Positions 26,228 to 35,474 of a DNA stretch of 64,000 bases are shown piece after piece. The translations under genes and the position numbers were made by a program. Position 1 is the stretch's first letter. Each line of letters starts with the position of its first letter. The DNA is taken from positions 62,001 through 126,000 of the forward strand of contig NZ_FRAV01000002.1 in the NCBI RefSeq assembly GCF_900142445.1. Direction: 5' to 3'. The notes below the pieces were generated by a model. It ran no database searches, was not told the origin of the DNA, and saw only the letters and a program-made list of their open reading frames with translations. This DNA comes from Chryseobacterium polytrichastri. Its GTDB lineage: Bacteria > Bacteroidota > Bacteroidia > Flavobacteriales > Weeksellaceae.

Positions 26228-28441
26228 ATGAAAAAGCAGTATGTAGTAATAGCTTTATTGATTTCGGGAACTGTATTTTCCCAGGCAACACAAGATTCAC
26301 TCAACTCTAAAAGCATTGAAGATGTAGTAATTGTAGCGTCAAGAAAACCTACCAAGATCTCTGAAATTCCCGGAACAGTTTGGGTGGTACAGAAAGAGAA
26401 AATTCAACAGCAGGCAAAAAGTGGAGTTCCGATTAAAGAGATGCTGGCGATTTTAATTCCAAGTATGGATATTGGTCCACAAGGAAGAACGAATTACGGA
26501 CAAAACATGAGAGGACGTTCTGCATTGGTGATGATTGATGGGGTTTCTTTAAACAGTATTCGTTCAATCAGTCGTCAGTTGGATGCAATTGATCCTTTTA
26601 ATATCGAAAGAATTGAGGTGCTTTCAGGAGCAAGTGCAATTTATGGTGGAAATGCAACAGGTGGAATCATTAATATTATTACTAAAACGCCATCCAAAAA
26701 CGGAATCAGTGGAGAAACTGAATTAGGCGCTCGTACAGGTTTTATGGGAAGTGATGACCATGATTTCCGTGTAGCGCAGTCTATTTCAGGAAAAGGAGAG
26801 AAGTTTTTCGGAAGATTAGGAATTGCCTATCAACAAAATGGTGGGGTATACGGAGCCGATGAAAAGCAACTTTTAACCGATATTACGCAAACCGATCTTC
26901 AATATAATCAGACCATTGATATCTTGGCAACCGGAGGATATAAGTTTAATAACAAACATAAAATTACCGCTTCTCTTCAATATTATAATTCTAAATTTAA
27001 TGGGGACAGAAGTCTTTATTTAGGTGAAAATTTAAGCGCTTTTACCACTAAAAATGCGAGTTTATTGGGAATGAGAGATGGTTTTTCTTCTGATAAAAAT
27101 GTAGGAACCGAACGTTATATGGGAACGGTAACCTATAATGGAAATGATATTTTAGGAGGTCAGGATCTGTATGTTCAATTTGCTACCCGTGGTGAAAAAT
27201 TAGGATTTTATCCTTTTCCGGGAAGTGTGAAAATTCCTGCAACCACTTCTTATATGTCGTCTTCTCAACAAGATACTTATTATTCAGGATTAAAAGCGTT
27301 GCTTTCTAAATCTTGGAAAGGTCTCAATGTAACGTATGGAGTAGATGTTGATCTTGAGAAATTCGAAGGCACACAATCTGTTTATGATATTGCCAAAACA
27401 ATGTCTAGCGGAGGGTTGGTGAATGAAACAAAATACAGCTTAGGAAGATATCCGACCAATCATTCTCAAAGTTATGCAGGATATGTTCAGGCGAAATATA
27501 ACATTCTTCCAAAACTACAATTGAACGGAGGAGTTCGTTACCAAAACATCAATGTAAAAGTAGATGATTTTGTAGGATCCCAGCAGCAGACACAAGTGGC
27601 AATGGGTTATGGGAAATCGGCTTCTGCGATTCCCGGAGGTAGCAGTTCATATAATGTGACACTTGCAAATGCCGGATTGTTGTATAAATTCAATGAGCAG
27701 CATCAGGTTTGGGGAACTTTCTCTCAAGGGGTAAGTTTAGCGGATCCTTCAAAATATTATGGAATCGGGAATTATAATTTGAATACCGTAACCGGAAACT
27801 GGGATGTTGTTTCAAGTATCAACGTACAGCAGCAACCTTTGCAGGCGATAAAAACCAATCAGTTTGAAGTAGGCTACCGTATCAATAAAGGTGGGTTAAG
27901 AGGTCAGATTGCAGGATTTTTAAGTAATTCTGATAAGTCGATTGCAGTTGATAAAACCACTTTCCAGATTCTTGTGAATGATCTGAAACTAAGAAATATG
28001 GGAATTGAAGCCGAAATTTCCTATACCCTAAACAATGGCGTTTACTTCGGAGCCAGCGGATTGTTGATCAAATCAGAAGTTGACAATAAAGGAGAATGGA
28101 TAAAGCAGGAGATTTACAATGCTTCCCCTTCAAAATTGGTGACCTACATCGGGTATAATGTTAAAAGCTGGTCATTCAGATTCCAGTCGCTTCAAAACTT
28201 CAAGTTAAGGGATAATATCAATAATGAAATTGACGGATATAATACCTCAGATCTAATGGTAGGCTACCGATTCAATTGGGGTAAATTTAATTTAGGGATT
28301 CAAAACGTGTTTAATACAGATTATCAAACCATCTGGAGCAAGCGTTCTCAGGTGTTGTACTCTTCTTACGGACTTCCTGAATTGTTTAATTATAAAGGAA
28401 GAGGAAGAACATTTAACCTTTCATACACATTTGATTTTTAA
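26228..28441 (+). CDS. TonB-dependent siderophore receptor
   Basis: About 737 residues from the start at 26228, which begins a signal peptide (MKKQYVVIALLISGTVFSQ). The plug domain (about 35-160) has EDVVIVASRKPTKISEIPGTV (TonB-box-like start), MRGRSALVMIDGV and IERIEVLSGASAIYGGNATGGIINIITK. The rest is a 22-strand-type barrel that ends in an aromatic residue (NLSYTFDF). Together with the downstream siderophore-interacting protein this indicates Fe(III)-siderophore uptake. No periplasmic or inner-membrane siderophore transporter lies next to it. Confidence 0.9.
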   Translation: MKKQYVVIALLISGTVFSQATQDSLNSKSIEDVVIVASRKPTKISEIPGTVWVVQKEKIQQQAKSGVPIKEMLAILIPSMDIGPQGRTNYGQNMRGRSALVMIDGVSLNSIRSISRQLDAIDPFNIERIEVLSGASAIYGGNATGGIINIITKTPSKNGISGETELGARTGFMGSDDHDFRVAQSISGKGEKFFGRLGIAYQQNGGVYGADEKQLLTDITQTDLQYNQTIDILATGGYKFNNKHKITASLQYYNSKFNGDRSLYLGENLSAFTTKNASLLGMRDGFSSDKNVGTERYMGTVTYNGNDILGGQDLYVQFATRGEKLGFYPFPGSVKIPATTSYMSSSQQDTYYSGLKALLSKSWKGLNVTYGVDVDLEKFEGTQSVYDIAKTMSSGGLVNETKYSLGRYPTNHSQSYAGYVQAKYNILPKLQLNGGVRYQNINVKVDDFVGSQQQTQVAMGYGKSASAIPGGSSSYNVTLANAGLLYKFNEQHQVWGTFSQGVSLADPSKYYGIGNYNLNTVTGNWDVVSSINVQQQPLQAIKTNQFEVGYRINKGGLRGQIAGFLSNSDKSIAVDKTTFQILVNDLKLRNMGIEAEISYTLNNGVYFGASGLLIKSEVDNKGEWIKQEIYNASPSKLVTYIGYNVKSWSFRFQSLQNFKLRDNINNEIDGYNTSDLMVGYRFNWGKFNLGIQNVFNTDYQTIWSKRSQVLYSSYGLPELFNYKGRGRTFNLSYTFDF

Positions 28442-28488
28442 TTATTTGAATTAAGATTGTCTTAATTTAAATCTAATATATCACACAT

Positions 28489-28524
28489 CCGGCTTCTTTA
28501 CTTTCATAGAGAAGTCGGTTTATT
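28489..28524 (+). terminator. Hairpin after the receptor gene
   Basis: Stem CCGGCTTCTTT / AGAGAAGTCGG with two wobble pairs, followed by a T-rich stretch. It may attenuate readthrough from the receptor gene into the reductase gene. Confidence 0.65.
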
Positions 28525-28547
28525 AATTTTTAAAAAAACTTTCAGTT

Positions 28548-29360
28548 ATGGCTACAAATTCAATAGGGCAGATTGTTGCTGAGGTAACAAGAAAAGAATA
28601 TATCACAGAACATTATATCAGAGTGTATTTATATTCTACAGATATTCTACAGTTTAAAAATACAACCATTGGAGATAACAATAAAATTGCAGTTCCTCCA
28701 AAAGGATTGAATGAGATTCATTTCCCGACGTTAGATGAAAACCATCAATGGATTCATCCGTCAAAAGAAGTAGCACCAAGCGTAAGAACATATACGCATC
28801 GTGGAATTGATCTCGAGAAAAATGAAATCTTTATTGATTTTGTAGACCACGGCGATGGCGGACCAGCCTCAAGATGGGTGAGAGAAGCAGAAGTAGGTTC
28901 TAAATTAGGTGTGATGATGCGCGCTGAAGGAAAAGAGCTCTATCCTCAGGCAGATTGGTACTTTTTAATTGGCGACGGAACAGCAATTCCTGTATTGAGC
29001 GCCATTTTGGAAACGCTTCCGGAGACTGCAAAAGGAGTGTGTATCATTGAAGTTCATGGAAAAGGAGACGAACAAGTGCTGGAAACAAAAGCAGATATTA
29101 CATTTATCTGGGTTCACAATCCGGAACCTCATGTGAAAAGTGAGTTGGCCCAAGTGGTTAAAACCATTAAAATTTCTGAAACCTCAAAATTCGGATATGT
29201 GGCGGCAGAATTTTCAAGTGTAAAAGAAATTCGTTCTTATTTGAGAAAAGAAAAAAGCTGGACACAACAGGAATTATACGCCTATTCTTACTGGAAAGCC
29301 GGAGTCGCAGAAAATGAATCTCAGGCGGATAGGCAGAAGGAAAAAGAGATTGTGGAATAA
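28548..29360 (+). CDS. Siderophore-interacting protein (ferric-siderophore reductase)
   Basis: A 270-residue FAD-dependent reductase of the ViuB/SIP family, which releases iron from siderophores in the cytosol. The FAD-binding part has VRTYTHRGID (the RxYT motif) and VDHGDGGPASRWV. The NAD(P)H part has YFLIGDGTAIPVL and ends with AYSYWKAG. Its position behind a TonB-dependent receptor supports a joint role in iron acquisition. Confidence 0.9.
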   Translation: MATNSIGQIVAEVTRKEYITEHYIRVYLYSTDILQFKNTTIGDNNKIAVPPKGLNEIHFPTLDENHQWIHPSKEVAPSVRTYTHRGIDLEKNEIFIDFVDHGDGGPASRWVREAEVGSKLGVMMRAEGKELYPQADWYFLIGDGTAIPVLSAILETLPETAKGVCIIEVHGKGDEQVLETKADITFIWVHNPEPHVKSELAQVVKTIKISETSKFGYVAAEFSSVKEIRSYLRKEKSWTQQELYAYSYWKAGVAENESQADRQKEKEIVE

Positions 29361-29387
29361 TAGATATTCTAGACTTATATATATTAA

Positions 29388-29426
29388 AAGAACCTCAGAT
29401 ATGATTTTCTGAGGTTCTTTATTTTT
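29388..29426 (+). terminator. Terminator after the siderophore-interacting protein gene
   Basis: A perfect 13-bp stem AAGAACCTCAGA / TCTGAGGTTCTT with an 8-base loop and a T-rich tail. Confidence 0.9.
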
Positions 29427-29449
29427 CTGAAATATTTAAACTTTTTATT

Positions 29450-29628
29450 TTAACCACAAAAGGAACAAAAGATTAACACATTATTTATTTAAGTTGATTA
29501 TAAACTGTAAATAAGAACACATAAGTTTTAAAAAAATCTTTGATTTTTACTCTTTTGCAACCTTTTGTTTTCAAAAAATAATTAAACTTTAATAGTACAC
29601 TAAAAGCTTTTGCTTCTTTTGTGGTTAA
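29450..29628. repeat. Inverted repeat with 22-bp arms (TTAACCACAAAAG type)
   Basis: The arms at 29450-29471 and 29607-29628 begin and end with TTAACCACAAAAG / CTTTTGTGGTTAA and differ at two of 22 positions. The 135 bp between them are AT-rich and non-coding. The size and the terminal inverted repeats look like a small MITE-like element sitting between two convergent genes. Confidence 0.7.
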
Positions 29629-29653
29629 TTTCCAATTTAGATTAAGCCTACTT

Positions 29654-31108
29654 CTAATTTCTCAAAAACTGTCCAATTCCTGTAGAATCGAACGTGAAAG
29701 TATTTTGATTTTCAGCTTTGTCTAATTTTTTACTGATGGTTAAGGCCCATAAAACTAATTCTTTGCAGAAGTTTTGATCTTCGATACTTAATTCTGAAGT
29801 ATTTTCTTCAACAACTTCTACCAAAGGCTTGATGTTGTTGAGTTTGCTGTAGAATTCTTCATCAGTATCGGTGTAATTAAGTTCAAGGTGGTTCTTATTA
29901 AACCATTTAATTAAATCGGTGTACGGATTTTTTATTCCGTCTTTTTCCAGTTTAGAGATACGGGGGAAAATGTTTTCAAATTGTATCATGACCGCTTTGT
30001 CAATCAGTATTTTCGCTACATAATCTGCACCTTCCTGTTCACCCTCATATACCAATTCAATTTTTCCTGTTATTGATGGAATAATCGATAAGAAATCAAG
30101 CAAACGAACCGTAGTTTTTTCTGCATCTGATTCGATTAATCTTAATTTGGCTGCAGCGACTAAATTTTCCATTGCACTGATGGTAAGTCTTGCACTTACG
30201 CCACTTTTCGCATCAACATATTCGCTGTCACGGGCTACAAAAGCAACCTGCTCTAAAAGATCTTTTGCTAAATTAGGAATCTGTATCTGTGATTTATCTT
30301 GAGTTGAAATGGCAGCTTCCTGTTCCGTAATTTGTCGGGCCAAAGCAATTGTTTTGGGATAGTGGGTGAAAATTTGTGATCCAATTCTGTCTTTCAATGG
30401 CGTAACAATACTTCCACGATTTGTATAATCTTCCGGATTTGCTGTAAATACAAACTGAATATCAAGAGGCATTCTCAACTGAAATCCACGAATCTGAATA
30501 TCACCTTCCTGCAAAATATTAAACAAAGAAACCTGAATTCTTGCCTGTAAATCTGGTAATTCATTCAATACAAATATAGAACGGTTAGCACGAGGAATCA
30601 TTCCATAATGTAAAACACGTTCGTCGGAATAGGGGAGTTTTAACGTCGCTGCTTTAATAGGATCGATATCACCAATTAAATCTGCAACGTTTACATCAGG
30701 AGTTGCTAGTTTCTCAAAGAAACGATTGGAGCGGTGTACCCATGAAATAGGAGTTGCATCACCATGTTCGGCGATAAGATCTCTTGCATATTTTGAGATA
30801 GGCTGAAACGGACTATCATTGATTTCAGAACCTTTTACGATCGGCATATATTCATCAAGAAGGCTTACCATACTTCTTGCAATTCTTGTTTTTGCCTGTC
30901 CACGCAATCCTAATAAATTAATGTGATGCCCTGCAAGAATCGCTTTTTTCAATTGTGGAACCACCGAATCTTCATAACCCCAAAGTCCTTTAAATACGGG
31001 CTCTTTGGCTTTAATCTTTGCAATTAAATTGGCCTGAATTTCTTCATTAATAGTTTTATCTTGGTATCCTGATTTTTTTAATTCTTTGAATGTAATATCG
31101 TTTTTCAT
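29654..31108 (-). CDS. MoxR/Mg-chelatase-I-like AAA+ ATPase
   Basis: A 484-residue AAA+ protein. The P-loop GLRGQAKT is at residues 67-74. The Walker B position reads IFVLNELPDL, with Asn-Glu in place of Asp-Glu, and a sensor-1-like VFTANPEDYTNRG follows. These resemble the BchI/ChlI subunit of magnesium chelatase and MoxR ATPases. No porphyrin genes are nearby. The VWA partner is encoded just upstream, so the two probably form an AAA+/VWA chaperone-type complex. The natural client is unknown. Confidence 0.8.
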   Translation of the reverse strand: MKNDITFKELKKSGYQDKTINEEIQANLIAKIKAKEPVFKGLWGYEDSVVPQLKKAILAGHHINLLGLRGQAKTRIARSMVSLLDEYMPIVKGSEINDSPFQPISKYARDLIAEHGDATPISWVHRSNRFFEKLATPDVNVADLIGDIDPIKAATLKLPYSDERVLHYGMIPRANRSIFVLNELPDLQARIQVSLFNILQEGDIQIRGFQLRMPLDIQFVFTANPEDYTNRGSIVTPLKDRIGSQIFTHYPKTIALARQITEQEAAISTQDKSQIQIPNLAKDLLEQVAFVARDSEYVDAKSGVSARLTISAMENLVAAAKLRLIESDAEKTTVRLLDFLSIIPSITGKIELVYEGEQEGADYVAKILIDKAVMIQFENIFPRISKLEKDGIKNPYTDLIKWFNKNHLELNYTDTDEEFYSKLNNIKPLVEVVEENTSELSIEDQNFCKELVLWALTISKKLDKAENQNTFTFDSTGIGQFLRN

Positions 31109-31147
31109 TTTCTTTTTTATTATTTCTAATGAATGGATGGGGGAAGG

Positions 31148-31262
31148 TTGATGTTTACTATTTGTTGTTTGTTCCCGTACCCCGGGTTGTACCCGAGGCT
31201 ATTATTGTTGAACCACTTCGTGGTTCATTGTGTTAATTTCGGGCTTTAAATTTCCCATATCC
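31148..31262. repeat. Dispersed intergenic repeat with hairpins
   Basis: This gap between the VWA and AAA+ genes holds CCCCGGGTTGTACCCGAGG (stem CGGGT/ACCCG), GCTATTATTGTT and a perfect hairpin GAACCACTTCGTGGTTC. Motifs of this style recur in intergenic DNA of Chryseobacterium-like genomes, by my recollection. It could reduce transcription between the two genes. Confidence 0.55.
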
Positions 31263-31271
31263 AGCCTTTAT

Positions 31272-32414
31272 TTAAATTCTCTTTATTCTGTTTTTTTCGT
31301 AATCTTCAAAAATCATTTCTCCCAAACCGGATAAACCTGTTAAGAATGCTTTCCCTTGATTTTGAGCTGTAAATGCATTCACAAACTGACGAAGATAAGG
31401 ATCCTGTGCAATCATGAAAGTGGTGATTGGGATTTTAAGTTTTCTTGCCTCTGCTGCTTTGTTGAGACATTGGTTGACGATTCTTTGATCTAAGCCTACA
31501 CTATTCATGTAAAATTCTCCTGTGGGAAGCTTGATACAACTTGGTTTTCCATCGGTGATCATAAAGATCTGCTTATTGGTATTTCTTTTTCTGCGAAGAA
31601 TATCCATTGCCAATTCCAAGCCTGCAACAGTGTTGGTATGATAGGGACCGACTTGTAAGTAGGGAAGGTCTTTGATTTTGATGGGCCACGCTTCGTTTCC
31701 AAAAACAATAATATCAATAGAATCTTTGGGGTATTTTCGTTTGATGAGTTCCACCAATGCCATCGCTACTTTTTTGGCCGGTGTGATACGATCTTCACCA
31801 TATAAGATCATCGAGTGACTGATGTCGATCATCAAAACGGTACTCATTTGCGCTTTATGCTTGGTTTCCTCTACGATAAGGTCGTCTTCTGTAAGACGTA
31901 AATCTGAAATTCCGTTATTGATCTGAGCGTTTTTTAAGCTTTCAGTCATATTCACCGCAGAAAGATCATCTCCATATTGGAAATTACGGTTTTCACCATC
32001 CCGTTCATCACCAACGCCTGTTTTTGTGGTGCGATGATTTCCTACACCACTTTTTTTGAGCTTCCCAAAAATTTGATCTAAGGCATATTCACGTAAAGCA
32101 GCTTCCAATTTGGCGGTTAGGATGTTTTTTCCTTTTCCTGAACCTGAGTTGCCGTCTTTAGAATCTTCTTCCTCCTTAATGTATCCGCGTTTTTTTAAGT
32201 CGGCTTCAAAATCTTCAAGAGAATATTCATCATTGAAAATGTTGTATTCTTTATCCAACATATCAAGCCATTCAAAAGCTTCTTCAATATCCCCGGAAGT
32301 ATGCGTCAGTAAATCTTTGAAAACATCAAATACCCGATCAAAATGCGATATGTCTTCCGGAATGTGTTTACTGAAAGTATATCCTTTTTGAAAATTAAAA
32401 TCTTTATTTGTCAT
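31272..32414 (-). CDS. VWA-domain protein, partner of the AAA+ ATPase
   Basis: 380 residues. The amino-terminal part (1-110) is alpha-helical and acidic, with a glycine/lysine-rich linker near 84-97. The von Willebrand A domain covers about 190-375, with a complete MIDAS: DISHS (Asp197, Ser199, Ser201), Thr211 region ITPAKK, and MITDGKPS. It is the first gene of the pair and lies 163 bp upstream of the AAA+ gene. Such pairs (BchI/BchD, MoxR/VWA) use ATP hydrolysis to act on metal centres or complexes; the target here is unknown. Confidence 0.85.
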   Translation of the reverse strand: MTNKDFNFQKGYTFSKHIPEDISHFDRVFDVFKDLLTHTSGDIEEAFEWLDMLDKEYNIFNDEYSLEDFEADLKKRGYIKEEEDSKDGNSGSGKGKNILTAKLEAALREYALDQIFGKLKKSGVGNHRTTKTGVGDERDGENRNFQYGDDLSAVNMTESLKNAQINNGISDLRLTEDDLIVEETKHKAQMSTVLMIDISHSMILYGEDRITPAKKVAMALVELIKRKYPKDSIDIIVFGNEAWPIKIKDLPYLQVGPYHTNTVAGLELAMDILRRKRNTNKQIFMITDGKPSCIKLPTGEFYMNSVGLDQRIVNQCLNKAAEARKLKIPITTFMIAQDPYLRQFVNAFTAQNQGKAFLTGLSGLGEMIFEDYEKNRIKRI

Positions 32415-32596
32415 AAGATGTTGATGCTGTTTAAAAGATACAAGTTATGGAAATATTTTTGCAAGAGGAGGGTGGGGAAAATAGAAAATACTAATGATGG
32501 TGATAAGAATGAGAGTATAACATTCATAAAATATTCCATGAACTACACTCAAAGAATAAGACTATATTTGATGGCTATACAAGGAAAAATTAAATA

Positions 32597-33034
32597 ATGA
32601 AAATTGGTTTAACTTCTGATACTCCAAGTGCCAAGTGGTGTTGGGTAAGTGAAATAGGAGATGAGCTCTATGCTTTTGAGCAGGATGTCCTTTTAAAATA
32701 TACGGATAAGCTTAACTTTGAATTATGGGTGTGTTTTCGTTGTCTTCCTAAAGCCTATGAATGGAAACCAAAAAGAAGATTTTATAAGGATGAGAATGCA
32801 CTGGGAATGGATCTGTTAATTGAAGAAGAAACAATCCGTCCTTTTGTAGATGGCAGATATCATCCGTTATCCAAAGATGAACAACGGCTCATCATGGGCG
32901 AAATTTTTTATAATTTTTTGATAGAAACGTTCAAAAGGTATAAAAATAAAGTTCCTGGAATTGCTGAATATGGTGAGGAATTGATTAAAGATACCCATAT
33001 ATGGGCTATTAAAAATAAATGGCTTGAGCTTTAA
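32597..33034 (+). CDS. Hypothetical protein
   Basis: A 145-residue soluble protein, rich in aromatic and charged residues (WCWVSEIGDELYAFEQD, RCLPKAYEWKPKRRFYKD), with no signal peptide or membrane helix. I do not recognise the family. The size and composition resemble small immunity-like proteins, but there is no toxin gene beside it, so I do not assign that role. Confidence 0.6.
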   Translation: MKIGLTSDTPSAKWCWVSEIGDELYAFEQDVLLKYTDKLNFELWVCFRCLPKAYEWKPKRRFYKDENALGMDLLIEEETIRPFVDGRYHPLSKDEQRLIMGEIFYNFLIETFKRYKNKVPGIAEYGEELIKDTHIWAIKNKWLEL

Positions 33035-33124
33035 ACTATTCAATGGTCTGATGAGATGAGAGATGTATCATATAACAGTAATGAAAATTTTAATTAATTA
33101 TATTTGTAAACAATAAACATATCA

Positions 33125-33673
33125 ATGATGAAAAAAATAGTATTTCTGGCTTCCGCTGTTCTGATATTAAATTCTTGTGTAGTATCTACTGCTGCAAAAG
33201 TGGTAAAAGGAGCTGTAAATGTAAGCTACAAAGCTGTAAAAGGAACCGTTAACGGAATCAGCTGGGCTGTTCGTAAAGCCAACGGGAAAATTGATGAAGA
33301 CCGTCTGGACGGCACTTGGAAAGTAGTAGGAGTGTACCGTGGTTCTTTTGAAGACTTCACTAAAGATCAAAATCCTGAAAGTTCATTTACATCAGAATGT
33401 ACAGATAGTTTCGATCAGATTATTTTTAAGGCTAAAAAATCTAAATTTCAACCCGTTCATTGCAGTTCTGAGAAAGAAGATTGGGTAAAATATTCTTTAG
33501 AATTCGGGAAAAATCCGATCACGAAAGAAAAGGAAAATTATATAGAATATAATTCCAATAATTATATCTCTGTGATTGATGTTAATAATAAAACGATGGT
33601 TCTGGAAGGAAATTTAATGCCTAAATTGGCATTTTCTGGTGCTAAATTATATCTTTTAGAAAAGGTTAAATAA
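33125..33673 (+). CDS. Lipocalin-like lipoprotein
   Basis: 182 residues with a lipoprotein signal: MMKKIVFLASAVLILNSC, lipobox cysteine at residue 18. An amphipathic, Ala/Val/Lys-rich stretch follows (AAKVVKGAVNVSYKAVKG), then a domain that begins with LDGTWKVVGVYRG, the GxW signature of lipocalin-like proteins. It probably sits at the outer membrane. A TATATTTG -7 box lies at 33099-33106. The ligand is unknown. Confidence 0.7.
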   Translation: MMKKIVFLASAVLILNSCVVSTAAKVVKGAVNVSYKAVKGTVNGISWAVRKANGKIDEDRLDGTWKVVGVYRGSFEDFTKDQNPESSFTSECTDSFDQIIFKAKKSKFQPVHCSSEKEDWVKYSLEFGKNPITKEKENYIEYNSNNYISVIDVNNKTMVLEGNLMPKLAFSGAKLYLLEKVK

Positions 33674-33725
33674 GTTTTATTTTACCTGCAAAAGGTAAAA
33701 AAGCCCTCAAAGTAAAAGGTTGTCT

Positions 33726-33757
33726 TTTATTTTTCCCGCGTAAAACCCTTATATTTG
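33726..33757 (+). promoter_or_regulatory. Promoter of the methyltransferase gene
   Basis: TTTA, 20 bp, TATATTTG, 17 bp before the start codon at 33775. Fits the Bacteroidota consensus with one mismatch. Confidence 0.65.
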
Positions 33758-33774
33758 CCTCATTAAAATAAGGC

Positions 33775-34479
33775 ATGAAAGATTTAATGGGTAGAGCGAT
33801 CTGGGATTATTTTCACAATGAAAATCCTGAAGATCTGCAGACTGAAACTTCAATTTCTGAACTGGATGAACTTCCTGTAGAATATCTTTTCAGAGATTTT
33901 GAAGAGATGAATGAAATTGAACAAAAAGCGTTGGAATTATCTCAAGGAAAAGTTTTGGATATTGGAGCAGGAGCAGGTTCGCACGCATTGTATCTTCAAA
34001 ATGAAAGAAATCTTGAGGTGCTGGCTTTAGATGTTTCTCCCAAATCTGTTGAGGTTTGTCAGTTAAGAGGGATCAAAAATGCAGTGTGTGAAAACATGCT
34101 TGATTTTTCAGGTCAGACTTTTGACACCATCTTATTATTGATGAATGGAACCGGAATTTTTGAAAGCCTATTGACCATTGACAAGTACCTTCAAAAATTA
34201 CATTCATTAGTGAATGAAAACGGACAAATCCTTATCGACAGCACTGATATTTTATATATGTTTGACCGCGATGATGATGGTGGAGTTTTAATTCCGGCGA
34301 CAGGATATTATGGAGAGTTAGATTATATCGTTCATTACAAAGGGGAATCAGAAGAGCCTATAAAATGGTTGTATCTTGATTTTAATACCTTGCAAAACGC
34401 TGCCGAAAACAATGGTTTCAACATTGAAAAAGTGATGCAGGATGAAGATGCTTATTTAGCAAAATTGACTAAAAAATAG
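33775..34479 (+). CDS. Class I SAM-dependent methyltransferase
   Basis: A 234-residue Rossmann-fold methyltransferase. Motif I is VLDIGAGAGSHALYL near residue 60, followed by VLALDVSPKSVEVC (acidic residue at the end of strand 2) and FDTILLLMNGTGIFE (motif II region). A later segment IDSTDILYMFDRDDDGG is unusual and may be part of the substrate site. The substrate is unknown. The stop codon abuts a dispersed inverted repeat. Confidence 0.85.
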   Translation: MKDLMGRAIWDYFHNENPEDLQTETSISELDELPVEYLFRDFEEMNEIEQKALELSQGKVLDIGAGAGSHALYLQNERNLEVLALDVSPKSVEVCQLRGIKNAVCENMLDFSGQTFDTILLLMNGTGIFESLLTIDKYLQKLHSLVNENGQILIDSTDILYMFDRDDDGGVLIPATGYYGELDYIVHYKGESEEPIKWLYLDFNTLQNAAENNGFNIEKVMQDEDAYLAKLTKK

Positions 34480-34652
34480 TCATTGCGAGAAACGAAGTGA
34501 CGAAGCAATCTCAACTTAAAAACTATGTTTAAACTTAACTTTTTTTAAACTCTTAATAGAAGCTTAATGGTTAAGAAATTTGAAACATTAAGATTTATTT
34601 AAGTTGTAAAGATTATTAAGAGATTGCTTCGTCGTTTCACTCCTCGCAATGA
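34479..34652. repeat. Inverted-repeat element, GTCATTGCGA type, long spacer
   Basis: The outer arms (GTCATTGCGAGA... AGCAATCTCA at 34479-34513 and GAGATTGCTTCG...CGCAATGA at 34620-34652) match those of the element at 17930-18013. The 100-bp spacer between them is AT-rich and non-coding, whereas the other copy has under 20 bp. The left end overlaps the methyltransferase stop codon. Confidence 0.8.
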
Positions 34653-34660
34653 AAGATAAA

Positions 34661-34699
34661 AATAAGAAAGACGCATAAATCTATGCGTCTTTCTTTATT
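34661..34699. terminator. Strong bidirectional terminator
   Basis: Stem AAGAAAGACGCATA / TATGCGTCTTTCTT with a 4-base loop and A/T tracts on both sides, between two converging genes. Confidence 0.92.
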
Positions 34700-34754
34700 T
34701 AAAATATTGAAGATTATCCCGTTCCAACATTAGAAATTTAATATTGGATATATA

Positions 34755-35417
34755 TTATAATTTAGTAAATCTCAATAAAAAATAACTTGAAAATAATCCC
34801 TGATAATTGATGAAAATTAATATGAGCATAGCAATTGCAAGAATTACAGGGAAAATGAATGATTGAGCTCTGTATTCAAGTCTTTTAGGCATCATGAGAA
34901 CCCATATTATAATTAAAATTAATGGACCTAAAATTAAAGGAAGAATTTCGGGACTATATCTCGAAGAGTTTGAAAACCCATTTTCCATTAAAAATTTGTA
35001 AGTAAAATATTGAAAAGGAATATAGATAATTCCGAACAAAAAGGTAAAGATTGCTGAAGCGTATTTTTTTAGTTTTATAAAATTTAGGCTTAACAAAAAA
35101 GCACTATAAAACGTTCCCAAAAACATACTTGAACTCAAGAGTAATGCTCTTGAATACAATCTAACAGCAGATGAATCTGTTGTAATATGATCTTTCCAAT
35201 CTTCAATCTCTTCGTTCTTTTTTACTTCTTCAGCCTCTTTTTTATTTTGAATGATATTCTGAATACGTACTTTTTCTTCATTTGTAAAATCCCGACCTTT
35301 TTCGTGAAGAACTTCAAAAGCCATTTGAACAGCTTCGGGAGTAAAACGGTTGCCTTCTTTTACATATTTTTCTAATTCGCTAGTGGTGAGTTTTCGTAAG
35401 ACGTTTCTGTTGACCAT
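34755..35417 (-). CDS. Hypothetical membrane protein
   Basis: About 220 residues from the start at 35417. The in-frame ATG at 35450 lies inside the metG terminator hairpin and is unlikely. The amino-terminal 80 residues are soluble and charged, with LRKLTTSELEKYVKEGNRFTPEA and a Lys/Glu-rich coiled coil. About five hydrophobic segments follow. I do not recognise a family. It lies downstream of metG on the same strand but is separated by the terminator. Confidence 0.65.
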   Translation of the reverse strand: MVNRNVLRKLTTSELEKYVKEGNRFTPEAVQMAFEVLHEKGRDFTNEEKVRIQNIIQNKKEAEEVKKNEEIEDWKDHITTDSSAVRLYSRALLLSSSMFLGTFYSAFLLSLNFIKLKKYASAIFTFLFGIIYIPFQYFTYKFLMENGFSNSSRYSPEILPLILGPLILIIIWVLMMPKRLEYRAQSFIFPVILAIAMLILIFINYQGLFSSYFLLRFTKL

Positions 35418-35428
35418 AATGATAATAA

Positions 35429-35453
35429 AAAATGGGCATGAAATGCCCATTTT
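35429..35453 (-). terminator. Terminator after metG
   Basis: A perfect 11-bp stem AAAATGGGCAT / ATGCCCATTTT with a 3-base loop. Confidence 0.85.
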
Positions 35454-35474
35454 ATGTATAGTTTACATTAGAAA

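Noticed and set aside
29654..32414. Magnesium or cobalt chelatase for porphyrin or cobalamin synthesis
   Set aside because: There is no large chelatase subunit (ChlH/CobN) and no tetrapyrrole gene nearby. Only the AAA+/VWA similarity is present.
32597..33034. Immunity protein for a contact toxin
   Set aside because: Size and composition would allow it, but no toxin gene is adjacent and no family was recognised.
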